64,000 nt of DNA from Bacteroidales bacterium (GCA_017522065.1 JAFXAD010000024.1:62001-126000); one strand, 5' to 3'. Counted from the stretch's first letter, positions 1-8,817 are shown. Notes: generated from the letters alone by a model not told the origin. Translations and numbers: made by a program.

Positions 1-261
1 CTCCTCTATCCTCTTCAGGCGATAGAAATCGAAGTGATACACCGGCTCGCCGCCACGTTCGGTATACTCGTTTATGATGGCAAACGTCGGACTGCACACA
101 TTGTCCGTCACGCCCAGTTGACGGCATATTTCTTTGATCAATGTGGTCTTGCCCACACCCATAGCTCCGAAGAAAGCATAGAAACGCTCTTCGGGAAAGG
201 CCTCCAGCAACTTGGCAGCCACTTCGGGCAATTCTTCTGTACTGCTGAATATTATCGTCAT
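1..261 (-). CDS. tsaE: tRNA threonylcarbamoyladenosine biosynthesis protein TsaE (partial, 3' end off the left edge)
   Basis: The visible 87 codons encode the N-terminal part of the TsaE P-loop ATPase, which works with TsaB, TsaC and TsaD to make the t6A37 modification on ANN-decoding tRNAs. The Walker A loop GAMGVGKTT is at residues 32-40, followed by the family-typical SPTFAIINEY and YHFDFYRL stretches. The start ATG at 261 overlaps the stop of the upstream DUF4293 gene as ATGA, so the two are probably translationally coupled. The C-terminal third is outside the window. Confidence 0.93.
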   Translation of the reverse strand, partial: MTIIFSSTEELPEVAAKLLEAFPEERFYAFFGAMGVGKTTLIKEICRQLGVTDNVCSPTFAIINEYTERGGEPVYHFDFYRLKRIEE

Positions 262-809
262 CTTAATCTGTCTGCTGCACGAACTTTCATTTCATCTTTT
301 TTGATGGCTCTCTGCGCCAAAAAGAGCAGGATCACCGTCACGATCGGGGTGATTGTTCCCGGTGTCAACATCTGCGTTGTGATACTGCTTCCCATCAGCG
401 TGCTCTCCTGCAGCACATGCAGGTATCCGCCGTTTCCGCCGGCACCGTTTATGGCCCAGAAGAAAATCAAGAATATCAGCACCACGTTGAACAGGAAGGC
501 AAAAGCCACCACACGCATCTGCAGGACGCGGTTCTTGTAAAGGAATATGCTGACAAGGGCGATGAGGCCAACAATCACGGCAACGACGCTGAGCACCCAC
601 TTGCCAGGCAGCGAGACCGTGTCGTCGCCGACAAAATGGAAGTCCATCATGTCTTCGGTTTGTATGGACTTGGTATTGGTGAGCTGCAGTGCGGCTCCGA
701 TATCACCGTTGGGGGTTTGAGCAGTGTAGGTCGCTATGGGAAACTGGAACATCAATATGATGCCCACAACCACAAGCACTAAGTAAAACGATTGAATTCT
801 TTGTAGCAT
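258..809 (-). CDS. DUF4293 family integral membrane protein
   Basis: The product is 183 residues with the Bacteroidetes DUF4293 pattern: it opens with MLQRIQSFYL, which runs into the first membrane helix, and has three more hydrophobic segments (about residues 70-90, 97-120 and 150-166) and a basic tail. The function of the family is unknown. It lies upstream of tsaE with a 4-base ATGA overlap, so both are one transcript. The call rests on overall pattern and genomic context, not on a catalytic motif. Confidence 0.85.
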   Translation of the reverse strand: MLQRIQSFYLVLVVVGIILMFQFPIATYTAQTPNGDIGAALQLTNTKSIQTEDMMDFHFVGDDTVSLPGKWVLSVVAVIVGLIALVSIFLYKNRVLQMRVVAFAFLFNVVLIFLIFFWAINGAGGNGGYLHVLQESTLMGSSITTQMLTPGTITPIVTVILLFLAQRAIKKDEMKVRAADRLR

Positions 810-859
810 AATTTAGTCTGTTATGTGATAATTTTAAAAAGCTTATTCTTCCAAATTGT

Positions 860-1095
860 TTAAGGTAACCTCTAAAAATTCGTTTAATTCGTACAATTGC
901 TCATTGCATTTTCTTTATTCATTATGTATTCGCAGGCATACCACGCCGTTTTAAATATTTATTAGAGGTGCTCTTAAGGTAACCTCTAAAAATTCGTTTA
1001 ATTCGCGTTTTGTTTGCAAAACAAATTTCTAAATATCAATTCGTTTAATTCGTACAATTCGCCGTTTTAAATATTTATTAGAGGTGCTCTTAAGG
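860..1095. repeat. Tandem pair of about 115-bp repeats with imperfect inverted ends
   Basis: The 32-base block at 860-891 recurs exactly at 974-1005, and the 36-base block at 944-979 recurs exactly at 1060-1095. Each unit begins with TTAAGGTAACCTCTAA and ends with TTAGAGGTGCTCTTAA, which are imperfect reverse complements, so each copy has the form of a small inverted-repeat element. The unit interiors differ. This fills the 300-base spacer between the DUF4293 and DoxX genes; no coding capacity is seen. Confidence 0.85.
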
Positions 1096-1108
1096 ATTTC
1101 TTGATTTC

Positions 1109-2290
1109 CTACTTCTGGTCAATCTCGAAAGGGAAATCTTTAATCTTGTCTATGTTTTTGTAGTGCCACTTGCCGCGGACTGTGGCATTCTGCATGACCA
1201 CAAATCCCGGGTTGCTACGGAGCATGGCCTCTATAGCCTTGTCGTCGCTGAAGTAGTACTCCACATCCATGAGATTGTGACCATACAGGAACTGCAGCAG
1301 CTCGCTCTGTTCTGCACACGAGACGACTGCGAAACGGACATCGCGGTCCATAGCCAACTGCTTCATTTCGGCAATGGCCTCAACGCCACGTTCGTTGACG
1401 TCGCCAAGGTGATGTATCGTGCAAAGCATCACCGGACCGTCGACAGCACCTATCAAGTCGAACGTGAAGTCTTCATTGTCGGCATTGACAATGGGGAACG
1501 AGACGACACTGTCGGTCTTGGGATCGACGATTTCGTATGGGCTTACCGTGCTGGTTCCCACCCACTCCCATTTGTCGCCCCACTGCGGGTCGGAAGCGAA
1601 GCAGTCCATCAGCTCCTTCGAATCCATAGTCTTGAATTCACCGGTCTCCTTGTTCTTGTAGGTGACCATATTGGTCGTTTCCAATCCCTCTTCAAGATTC
1701 TTAATCATGGTGTTGCCAACCTTCCAGGGACGGAAATCGATGATGGGTTCGTTGTTGATGTTGTACAATCCGAAGACCACCATGGCAGCAATTGCCGCAA
1801 GTGCTATCAGGGTGTCGCGCTCAAGGCTTTTGCGGCGCGGCCAACGTCGGGTGAGGAATATGAACAACGTCGGCACATCGAGCACCACATTCTTCCAGAA
1901 CGTCTGCCAGTTGGTGAGTTTGACAGCATCGCCAAAGCATCCGCAGTCGCTCACTTTGTTCGTTATGGCGTCGTAGAGCGTCGTGAAGGTGAAGAACACC
2001 ATCATGAGCAGCAGTATCCACGCCGTCAGCTTCCTGAACGAGCCAGTGATAAGGAGCACGCCCACGAGGAACTCGACTGTTATGAGCGCCATCGAGAGGA
2101 ACGGAGCGAGCGGCAGAGCCCATTCGAACGAGATGTTGCCAACGCTCCACGCCGTCATGTATTCTTCGACCTTGAACGCTGTTCCGAGCGGGTCCACGCC
2201 CTTTGTGAAACTTGAAAAGATGAACACAAGCCCCACAAACCAGCGAGCTATAATTCTAAGTGTCTTGTTTAGTGTATTTTCCTTTATCAT
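1109..2290 (-). CDS. DoxX/MauE-like membrane protein (BT_3928 family)
   Basis: The product is 393 residues. The first 150 form a DoxX/MauE-type four-helix membrane domain with a Cys-Gly-Cys-Phe-Gly motif at residues 116-120, a hallmark of MauE-like redox partners. A fifth helix near residue 160-175 leads to a C-terminal part of about 200 residues outside the membrane that looks like a degenerate thioredoxin-like fold (LLCTIHHLGDVN and AVVSCAEQSELLQF stretches). Inference: it handles disulfide or redox chemistry at the inner membrane. It is followed by the DUF1599 gene in the opposite position of the strand order (that gene lies upstream), with an AT-rich spacer between them. Confidence 0.8.
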   Translation of the reverse strand: MIKENTLNKTLRIIARWFVGLVFIFSSFTKGVDPLGTAFKVEEYMTAWSVGNISFEWALPLAPFLSMALITVEFLVGVLLITGSFRKLTAWILLLMMVFFTFTTLYDAITNKVSDCGCFGDAVKLTNWQTFWKNVVLDVPTLFIFLTRRWPRRKSLERDTLIALAAIAAMVVFGLYNINNEPIIDFRPWKVGNTMIKNLEEGLETTNMVTYKNKETGEFKTMDSKELMDCFASDPQWGDKWEWVGTSTVSPYEIVDPKTDSVVSFPIVNADNEDFTFDLIGAVDGPVMLCTIHHLGDVNERGVEAIAEMKQLAMDRDVRFAVVSCAEQSELLQFLYGHNLMDVEYYFSDDKAIEAMLRSNPGFVVMQNATVRGKWHYKNIDKIKDFPFEIDQK

Positions 2291-2483
2291 ATCTATTTTA
2301 CGGCTTTAATAATAAAATGGTTTTTATTTAAGTAATTAGTCAAATCTATTTGACATTTATGATAATTCACGGATATTCAAGTTCTAAAAGATATTTACTG
2401 TTTAATTGCTGTTAAAAGAAAAACATAATTTCTGGTTTATTCCTGGCCAATTTCTGGTAATTCCTGTTCAATATTTTGACCAT

Positions 2484-3035
2484 TTACTTATTTGTTTGCT
2501 CTTCATTCAATCTGATGAGACAGAAGAGCGAGTAGTTGATAATATCCATATAACCACCTTCGACGCCCTCCGAAATGATTGTCTTACCATCGTGGTCTTC
2601 AATCTGTTTGATGCGTTTAAGCTTCATCAGAATCAGGTCCGTCATCGAACTTATGCGCATCTGTCGCCAGGCTTCACCATAGTCGTGGTTCTTGTCGAGC
2701 ATAAGTCTTACGGTGCGCCCAAGGTGCTTGTCGTAGAGTTCCATAGCCCTCTCCAATGGCAGCTCCATCTGCGTATTGCCATCCAATTCCTGCTGGATAA
2801 GTGCCATCACTGCATAGTTCACCATGGCAACGTATTCGCCACGCACATCGTCGCCGATCTTGTTCTCTCCAGTCTCTTCAATGCTGCGTATCCGTTTAGC
2901 TTTGATGAATATCTGGTCCGTCAGCGAAGGCAATCGCAGAATGCGCCACGAAGTGCCGTAGTCTCTGGTCTTCTTCTCAAATATGTCGCGACATTTTTTT
3001 GTCTCTTGTTCAAATTCCTCTTCGGTACGTGTCAT
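2484..3035 (-). CDS. DUF1599 (nucleotide modification associated domain 1) protein
   Basis: The protein is 183 residues and has two copies of the DUF1599 unit, recognisable by KTRDYGTSWRILR near residue 20 and KNHDYGEAWRQMR near residue 112, each followed by DQIFIKAKRI or DLILMKLKRI and later an NY motif. The start at 3035 is chosen because the family normally opens at MTRTEEEF; an upstream in-frame ATG at 3212 would run across the divergent folP gene. The biochemical role is unknown; the domain was linked to nucleotide chemistry by comparative genomics. In Bacteroidetes it commonly sits head-to-head with folP, as here. Confidence 0.87.
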   Translation of the reverse strand: MTRTEEEFEQETKKCRDIFEKKTRDYGTSWRILRLPSLTDQIFIKAKRIRSIEETGENKIGDDVRGEYVAMVNYAVMALIQQELDGNTQMELPLERAMELYDKHLGRTVRLMLDKNHDYGEAWRQMRISSMTDLILMKLKRIKQIEDHDGKTIISEGVEGGYMDIINYSLFCLIRLNEEQTNK

Positions 3036-3114
3036 ATATTTAAGGATTCGTGTTATTCGTGAAATTAGTAGTCTCAAAACAATAAAACAACGACGATGTC
3101 GTTTTTTTATTGCT

Positions 3115-3987
3115 ATGTATAAAAATAATTCTTTCGAACCGTTCTCGCTGTGTTGCGGCAGCAGATTGCTCCGATGTGAACGTCCGGCCATAATGGGGAT
3201 CCTCAATGTCACGCCCGACTCGTTCTACGATGGAAACCGTTATCTATCGGAAAAAGAAATCGTTGAACGTGCCCAGACCATCACGTCCGAAGGTGCCGAC
3301 ATTATAGACATCGGCGTTGTGTCGACACGTCCGGGGGCTACCCTGCTTGCTCCCGACGTCGAGGCCGAAAAGCTATCCAAAGTCGTGGCGCTGGTCCGTC
3401 GTGAGTTGCCCGACGCCTACATCTCTGTCGACACCTGCTATTCGCTTCCGGCAAAGGCTGCCGTCGACGCTGGAGCCGACATCATCAACGACATCAGCGG
3501 CGGCGCATTCGACACGGCAATGTTCGACACCGTAGCGCAGTTGCGAACGCCTTACGTTCTGATGCACAACCCCAAAGGCACACCGCAGAACCCCGCAGGG
3601 GTAGGCGAAAGCGACATATCGCCCGTGGCTTCGATGGCAAAAAGCCTGTCCGACCTTCGCAACCAATTGTACGACCGCGGCGTCCGTGACGTCATCATCG
3701 ACCCCGGCTTCGGATTCTCCAAGTCGATCGACGACAACTACACCATCATGACGCAACTTGGCGAGCTGCGCAGTCTCTTCCCAAACAACCCGATCCTGGT
3801 CGCACTCTCCCGCAAATCGATGATCTACCGGCTTCTAAATACAACTGCCGACGACGCCCTTGCCGGCACCGTTGCCCTCCACACCATAGCCCTGCTGAGC
3901 GGAGCCCAAATCCTCAGAGCCCACGACGTGAAGGAAACCCGACAAACCTCCGACATTGTCCTAAAATACCTCTCATCAAAACAATAA
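3115..3987 (+). CDS. folP: Dihydropteroate synthase
   Basis: FolP condenses 7,8-dihydropterin pyrophosphate with p-aminobenzoate in folate synthesis. The 290-residue product shows the pterin-binding signatures MGILNVTPDSFYDG near residue 24, the GADIIDIGVVSTRPG block, SVDTCYSLPAKAAVDAGADIINDISGG and DPGFGFSKS. The start at 3115 gives the usual family length; an in-frame ATG at 2983 would overlap DUF1599. It is followed after 92 bases by cdaA, a gene order seen widely in Bacteroidetes. Confidence 0.95.
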   Translation: MYKNNSFEPFSLCCGSRLLRCERPAIMGILNVTPDSFYDGNRYLSEKEIVERAQTITSEGADIIDIGVVSTRPGATLLAPDVEAEKLSKVVALVRRELPDAYISVDTCYSLPAKAAVDAGADIINDISGGAFDTAMFDTVAQLRTPYVLMHNPKGTPQNPAGVGESDISPVASMAKSLSDLRNQLYDRGVRDVIIDPGFGFSKSIDDNYTIMTQLGELRSLFPNNPILVALSRKSMIYRLLNTTADDALAGTVALHTIALLSGAQILRAHDVKETRQTSDIVLKYLSSKQ

Positions 3988-4015
3988 GACATATTTTAAG
4001 ATACACACCTATTGT

Positions 4016-4078
4016 CTTTAACCTATTACCTTTACCACCCTTTAACCTCTAACCTTTAACCTTTAACCTCTAACCTAT
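4016..4078 (+). repeat. Degenerate CTTTAACCT tandem words in the folP-cdaA spacer
   Basis: The bases before the cdaA start are a run of variants of TTTAACC and TCTAACC, about eight copies with small changes. There is no hairpin or T-run resembling a terminator, so folP and cdaA are probably cotranscribed. Confidence 0.7.
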
Positions 4079-4079
4079 A

Positions 4080-4862
4080 ATGCAAGGATTACCCACTTTC
4101 ACTTTTGTCGACATAATAGACATACTGCTTGTAGCAATTCTGGCCTACCAGATTTACAAGGCCGTCCGTGGCACCAACGTGCTACGCATTTTCTGGGCCG
4201 TTGTCATCATCTACGTCCTCTGGCAACTCTCCACACTTTTCGGAATGCGACTGACCTCGACCATCCTCGGGCAGTTCATCTCCATCGGACTCATCTTGCT
4301 CATCATTGTCTTCCAACCAGAGATACGGCGCTTCCTGCTCCTCGTAGGAACAAAGACCAGCATCGACGGCGACAACCTGCTGAAACGCTTCCAATTCTGG
4401 AAGAAAAGCATGAGCGACAAGAACAACGGCGTCGAACTCGAACCCTACATACAGGCTTGCATGCACATGTCGCAGTCCAAGACAGGAGCCCTCATCGTTT
4501 TCGTCCGTCAGAACGAGGTGAACGACATCATCAATACCGGCGAACGCATCGATGCCGTCGTCTCGTCGGCACTGTTGGAGACCCTGTTTTTCAAGAATTC
4601 GCCGCTCCACGATGGCGCCGTCCTCGTCAAGGGCAACAAAGTCCTCGCAGCCCGCTGCATTCTCCCAGTCTCGTCCAACCTCAGCATCGACCCCAACCTC
4701 GGTCTCAGACACCGCTCGGCCATTGGCGTGACCGAGCAGCTCGACGTCATTTCAGTGATTGTCAGCGAAGAAACCGGAGCCATCTCCTACGCCGTGGGTG
4801 GCGAAATCAACCACGATGTGACGCCCGTCCAGCTGCGCCACTACCTCGAAGCGGCACTATAG
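4080..4862 (+). CDS. cdaA: Diadenylate cyclase (CdaA/DisA_N family)
   Basis: This 260-residue enzyme makes the second messenger c-di-AMP from two ATP. Three membrane helices occupy roughly residues 10-90 (ending QPEIRRFLL, characteristic of CdaA). The DAC catalytic domain follows with the DGA motif at 178-180 and the RHRSA motif at 210-214. It is the second gene after folP. No CdaR-type regulator is encoded next to it, which is normal for Bacteroidetes. Confidence 0.95.
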   Translation: MQGLPTFTFVDIIDILLVAILAYQIYKAVRGTNVLRIFWAVVIIYVLWQLSTLFGMRLTSTILGQFISIGLILLIIVFQPEIRRFLLLVGTKTSIDGDNLLKRFQFWKKSMSDKNNGVELEPYIQACMHMSQSKTGALIVFVRQNEVNDIINTGERIDAVVSSALLETLFFKNSPLHDGAVLVKGNKVLAARCILPVSSNLSIDPNLGLRHRSAIGVTEQLDVISVIVSEETGAISYAVGGEINHDVTPVQLRHYLEAAL

Positions 4863-5004
4863 AAAACCTATTTTTTCTCATACTCAGCTACCACTCAACA
4901 TGTTATCATCGGGATATATCAATCAATGCGCTATCATCCCCATGGGATGTGATTATAACAACCCCAGACAAGATGTCGTTATTCTACACATAATGAAAAT
5001 AGAT

Positions 5005-5035
5005 TTTGTCAATTCGGATTAATTGTGTATTTTTG
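5005..5035 (+). promoter_or_regulatory. Bacteroidetes-type promoter for the DUF4160/DUF2442 pair
   Basis: A TATTTTTG -7 box is at 5028-5035 with a TTTG -33 box at 5005-5008, separated by 19 bases as in the Bacteroides consensus. It lies 24 bases upstream of the DUF4160 start. Confidence 0.65.
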
Positions 5036-5058
5036 CAAAATCAATTATAAAATTAATT

Positions 5059-5316
5059 ATGCCTGAAATAAGTAGATTTTACGGTATCATTATAATGATG
5101 TTTGCTGACGACCATAATCCGCCGCATTTTCATGTCCGCTATGGCAGCAGCAGAGCCATCGTCACAATAGACAAAGGCATTGTACAAGGACAACTGTCTC
5201 GCAAAGAGTTGAATCGTGTTTTCGAATGGCTTGACCTGCATCATGATGAGTTGATTGAGAATTGGAACAGACTTAAAAATGGACAAGAACCTTTACCTAT
5301 TAAGCCATTAATTTAA
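5059..5316 (+). CDS. DUF4160 domain protein (possible toxin-antitoxin component)
   Basis: The 85-residue product opens with the standard DUF4160 pattern MPEISRFYGIIIMMF followed by DDHNPPHFHVRYG, which carries the conserved DxxPPHxH histidines at about residues 18-25. An in-frame ATG at 5023 is rejected because it falls within the promoter. The gene is 6 bases upstream of a DUF2442 gene; the two families are commonly paired and behave like a toxin-antitoxin-type module in gene neighbourhood studies, though activity of this pair is not shown here. Confidence 0.85.
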   Translation: MPEISRFYGIIIMMFADDHNPPHFHVRYGSSRAIVTIDKGIVQGQLSRKELNRVFEWLDLHHDELIENWNRLKNGQEPLPIKPLI

Positions 5317-5322
5317 AAGTAT

Positions 5323-5571
5323 ATGAAAAATTTTGAATTGCTTAGAGTTGTTGATGTAGATTATCTGCATGATTTTGTTATGAGACTTGATTTTAATAAT
5401 GGGGAGAGCCGTATTGTAAATTTTGAACCTCTACTGCACGGAAAATTTAAAGACGAACTACGCGACATACACAATTTCATCCAGTTTGGATTGAATGATT
5501 GGACATTGGAATGGTATAACGGTGTAGACTTCGCCCCCGAGTTTTTATATGAGCATGGTACCGCAGCATAA
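5323..5571 (+). CDS. DUF2442 domain protein
   Basis: The 82-residue product fits DUF2442: an N-terminal beta segment LLRVVDVDYLHDFVMRLDFNNGE, an LLHGKFKDELRD central segment and a GVDFAPEFLYEH tail. It forms a two-gene unit with the DUF4160 gene 6 bases upstream. Function is unproven; it may be the partner (antitoxin-like) of DUF4160. Confidence 0.82.
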   Translation: MKNFELLRVVDVDYLHDFVMRLDFNNGESRIVNFEPLLHGKFKDELRDIHNFIQFGLNDWTLEWYNGVDFAPEFLYEHGTAA

Positions 5572-5649
5572 GCAAAAAAATTTGCTCATGAATCGATCCA
5601 CAAACAAAAGGAAAATACACCATAAGCTCTCATCTTTATACAATTACGT

Positions 5650-5814
5650 TCACCTCTTCTGGGGTGGCGGAAGTTCCAGTTCAACGGTTACACCAATGCT
5701 CTTGTTGCCAATCACAATTGAGGCTGATACCCACTGGAAGAGTTTTAAAAGCATTTTTTCTCGAATTTTTAAAGAATTCGAGTTTTTTTTAGCTTCGCCT
5801 GTAAGATTTCCCAT
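5650..5814 (-). CDS. Possible 54-residue small protein
   Basis: An open frame on the minus strand starts ATG at 5814 and stops TGA at 5650-5652. The product has a charged first half (MGNLTGEAKKNSNSLKIREK) then alternating hydrophobics ending LELPPPQKR, which looks like protein-coding sequence with an amphipathic beta-rich end. There is no recognised domain. It lies alone in a 379-base spacer between DUF2442 and the M16 peptidase. Against it: an inverted repeat that may be a terminator lies inside the frame. Confidence 0.35.
   Translation of the reverse strand: MGNLTGEAKKNSNSLKIREKMLLKLFQWVSASIVIGNKSIGVTVELELPPPQKR
5760..5790 (+). terminator. Possible terminator hairpin downstream of DUF2442
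   Basis: CTCGAATT at 5760-5767 pairs with AATTCGAG at 5775-5782, followed by eight T; the other side has six T as well, so it could act in both directions. It sits 190 bases after the DUF2442 stop and overlaps the putative small minus-strand frame. Confidence 0.45.
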
Positions 5815-5887
5815 ATCTGAATCGTTTATACTCTGATGACAAAATCACACGACATCGCCTCTTATCCTATATATAAAATATATTTAC

Positions 5888-5895
5888 TATATTTG
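5888..5895 (+). promoter_or_regulatory. -7 box for the M16 peptidase gene
   Basis: TATATTTG matches TAnnTTTG and is followed by CAAATT, 55 bases before the peptidase start. No clear -33 TTTG was found at the usual distance. Confidence 0.5.
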
Positions 5896-5950
5896 CAAAT
5901 TGCGATAATTTACAATAACAAATACAAATAATTAAAAATCAATCTTTAAA

Positions 5951-8797
5951 ATGAAAAAACAAATTTTTATTCTGTTCCTTTTTCTGTTTGCAGCAGCTGG
6001 CATGAGCTTTGCACAGCTCGGCAGCACAGGCAGCAAAAAAGAGAAAAAGAGTGACCTCTCCGCCAAAGTGCCTATCGACAAGAAAGTGCGCATGGGCAAA
6101 CTCGACAATGGCATCACCTACTACATCCGTTCCAACAAGAAACCCGAAGGACGCGTCCAGTTCCGTCTTGCCGTCAATGCAGGCTCCGTTATGGAGGACG
6201 ACGACCAGCAGGGTCTCGCTCACTTCGTTGAGCACATGGCCTTCAACGGCACCGAGTACTATCCCCACAACGAGCTCATCAGCAAGCTCCAAGCCAAGGG
6301 CGTTCAGTTCGGTGGCCACGTCAATGCCTATACCAGCTTCGACCAGACGGTCTACTACGTCAACATGCCCAATGACGACGAGATGCTCGAGATGGGTATG
6401 AAGATCCTCGACGGCTGGGCAAGCAAGCTGCTGATGGACCCCAAGGAAATCGATGCCGAGCGCGGTGTCATCATCGAGGAATGGCGCGGACGCCTCGGCG
6501 CTCAGGACCGCCTCATGCGCCAGTACTGGCCCGTGCTGCTCAAGGGTTCCAAGTATGCCAACCGTATCCCCATCGGAACCGAAGAGGTGCTGAAGACCTT
6601 CCAGCGCCCCACCATCATGCGCTTCTATGAGGACTGGTACCGTCCCGACCTGCAGGCTGTCATCATCGTTGGCGACATCAACGTAGACCAAATCGAAAAG
6701 AAAGTCAAGGAATACTTCAACGACAACAAGATGCCCGCCAATCCCAAGCCTCGCCCCTACTATGAGATTCCCGCCAACAAGGAGCCCCTCGTAGCCATCG
6801 CTACCGACAAGGAAGCCCCCAATGCAGGCATCGAAATGATGTGGAAACACAGCAAAGCTCCTCAGGGCACCATCGGCGACTATCGCCAGATGCTGGTCCG
6901 CACCCTCGCAAACCGCATGATCAATGCCCGCTTCAGCGAAATGTCTGAAAAGGCTTCTGCTCCCTTCATCTATGCCAGCGGCAGCTACGGCGGATTCCTC
7001 GCCAAGCTCGACGCCTTCTCACTCTCGGCCTATCCGAAGGACAACCGCATCGAAGAGGCTACCGCACTCCTGCTCCGCGAAATGAAACGCGTTGACGAGC
7101 ACGGCTTCCTCCAGCCCGAACTCGACCGCGCAAAAGAGAGTACCCTCGAGATGTACCGCAAGCTCGCCAAAGAGCTCAACAAGACCGAAAGCAACAGCTT
7201 CGCCGACGAATACACCAACCACTATCTTGACGATGAGGTAATCCCCGGCATCCGCCAGGAAGACTCATACGCACGCGAATTCATCCCCGAAATCACCCTC
7301 GAGGAAGTTAACGCCGTCGTAAAAGACTGGATCACTGACGAGAACTTCATCTACATCCTCACCGCTCCCGAGAAGGAAGGCTACAGCGTGCCCACCAAGG
7401 ACGCCATCATCAAGATTGTTGCCGACAGCAAGAACGAGAAGACCGAACCTTGGGTCGACACCTTCAAGGACGAACCTCTCTTCGACCGCGAAGTCAAGGA
7501 TGTCACCCCCATCGAACTCTCCAAGAACGACGTCCTCGGCTACACCGAATACATCGTTCCCAACGGCATCCGTTTCGTTGTCAAGAAGACCAATTACAAG
7601 GAAGACGAAATCCAGATGCGCAGTTTCTCCAACGGCGGTAGCGCCCTCTATAGCGACAAGGAAGCCTACATGGTCAGCTCTGCTGCCGGTATCGTAAGCA
7701 ATGCCGGTATCGGCAACTTCAGCCGCAACCAGCTCAGCAAGAAACTCCAGGGCAAATCGGTCAGCGTCCGTCCTTCCATCAGCTCCACAAACCAGGGCTT
7801 CAGCGGCAGCTGCTCACCCAAGGACCTCGAAACCATGATGCAACTCATCGACCTCTACTATGAGGCTCCGCGCAAAGACAAGGAATCTTTCGACCGCGAC
7901 ATGGACAACCTGCGCACCCAGATCCGCATGGTTGCCTCGCAGCCGCAGGTTAAATTCCAGAAAGAATTCTTCGAAATGATGTACGGCCACAATCCTCGCA
8001 TGGTCGTCATACCCACCGAGGAGGACATCAATCGTGTCGATTTCGAACGCACCTATCAGATCTTCAGAGAACGCTTCTGCGACGCCAGCGACCAGATCTT
8101 CTTCTTCGTCGGCAACGTCAGCGACGAGAACATCAACACCATCGCCAAGTACCTCAACATCCTGCCCACCAATGGCAAGCAGAAAGGTGAACAGCGCCTT
8201 GACAAGGAACCCAAGATGATCCCCGGTGTCAACCACAGCCTCACCCTTGCCGGTACCGACAAGCAGGGTATGGTCTTCGTTATGGGCGAAACCCGTGGCT
8301 TCCATGGCGACCTCCGCGAGCGTATTGCTGTCAGCGCCCTCGGTGAAGCTCTCCAGATTCGCACCACCGAAGTCATCCGCGAGAAGATGGGCGAGACCTA
8401 CAGCCCCTACGGCTCAGCCGACTACGACATCGAGTTCGACGGTAGCGTCAGCTGGGTATTCGTGCTCCAGTGCGCACCCGAAAACTGCGAGAGCGTCGAG
8501 AACGCCGCCATCAAGCTCATCAAGGAATTCATCAAGAAGGGCTGCGACAAAGAGACCCTCAACAAGGTGAAACTCCAGATGATCAAAGAGCGTGAAACCA
8601 GCATGCAGGAGAATGGCTTCTGGATGGGCCGCATCTACGGATCTTACTACTACAACGAAGACCGCAACGCCAGCGTCACCGACTATGAGAAACTCGTCAA
8701 TAGCCTCACCGTCAAGGACATCAAACGCATCGCCAAGACCTACTTTGACCTTGGCCACTACTGCGTCGGAACCATGAAACCCGAGGTTACTGAATAA
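5951..8797 (+). CDS. Secreted/periplasmic M16 family zinc metallopeptidase (two-module)
   Basis: The 948-residue protein begins with a signal peptide (MKKQIFILFLFLFAAAGMSFA). The first M16 module carries the inverted zinc motif HFVEH at residues 91-95, with the third ligand Glu in the segment DAERGVIIEEWRG near residue 170. The second module (about residues 500-940) is the inactive partner half with no HxxEH, as in PqqL-like single-chain M16 enzymes. It is likely an envelope oligopeptidase. It forms a monocistronic unit: its own -7 box upstream and a strong terminator directly after. Confidence 0.93.
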   Translation: MKKQIFILFLFLFAAAGMSFAQLGSTGSKKEKKSDLSAKVPIDKKVRMGKLDNGITYYIRSNKKPEGRVQFRLAVNAGSVMEDDDQQGLAHFVEHMAFNGTEYYPHNELISKLQAKGVQFGGHVNAYTSFDQTVYYVNMPNDDEMLEMGMKILDGWASKLLMDPKEIDAERGVIIEEWRGRLGAQDRLMRQYWPVLLKGSKYANRIPIGTEEVLKTFQRPTIMRFYEDWYRPDLQAVIIVGDINVDQIEKKVKEYFNDNKMPANPKPRPYYEIPANKEPLVAIATDKEAPNAGIEMMWKHSKAPQGTIGDYRQMLVRTLANRMINARFSEMSEKASAPFIYASGSYGGFLAKLDAFSLSAYPKDNRIEEATALLLREMKRVDEHGFLQPELDRAKESTLEMYRKLAKELNKTESNSFADEYTNHYLDDEVIPGIRQEDSYAREFIPEITLEEVNAVVKDWITDENFIYILTAPEKEGYSVPTKDAIIKIVADSKNEKTEPWVDTFKDEPLFDREVKDVTPIELSKNDVLGYTEYIVPNGIRFVVKKTNYKEDEIQMRSFSNGGSALYSDKEAYMVSSAAGIVSNAGIGNFSRNQLSKKLQGKSVSVRPSISSTNQGFSGSCSPKDLETMMQLIDLYYEAPRKDKESFDRDMDNLRTQIRMVASQPQVKFQKEFFEMMYGHNPRMVVIPTEEDINRVDFERTYQIFRERFCDASDQIFFFVGNVSDENINTIAKYLNILPTNGKQKGEQRLDKEPKMIPGVNHSLTLAGTDKQGMVFVMGETRGFHGDLRERIAVSALGEALQIRTTEVIREKMGETYSPYGSADYDIEFDGSVSWVFVLQCAPENCESVENAAIKLIKEFIKKGCDKETLNKVKLQMIKERETSMQENGFWMGRIYGSYYYNEDRNASVTDYEKLVNSLTVKDIKRIAKTYFDLGHYCVGTMKPEVTE

Positions 8798-8817
8798 AAC
8801 CTGATTACTACTTCAAT

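Noticed and set aside
3036-3212. N-terminal extension of DUF1599 from the ATG at 3212
   Set aside because: It would overlap the divergent folP gene and adds residues not seen in the family.
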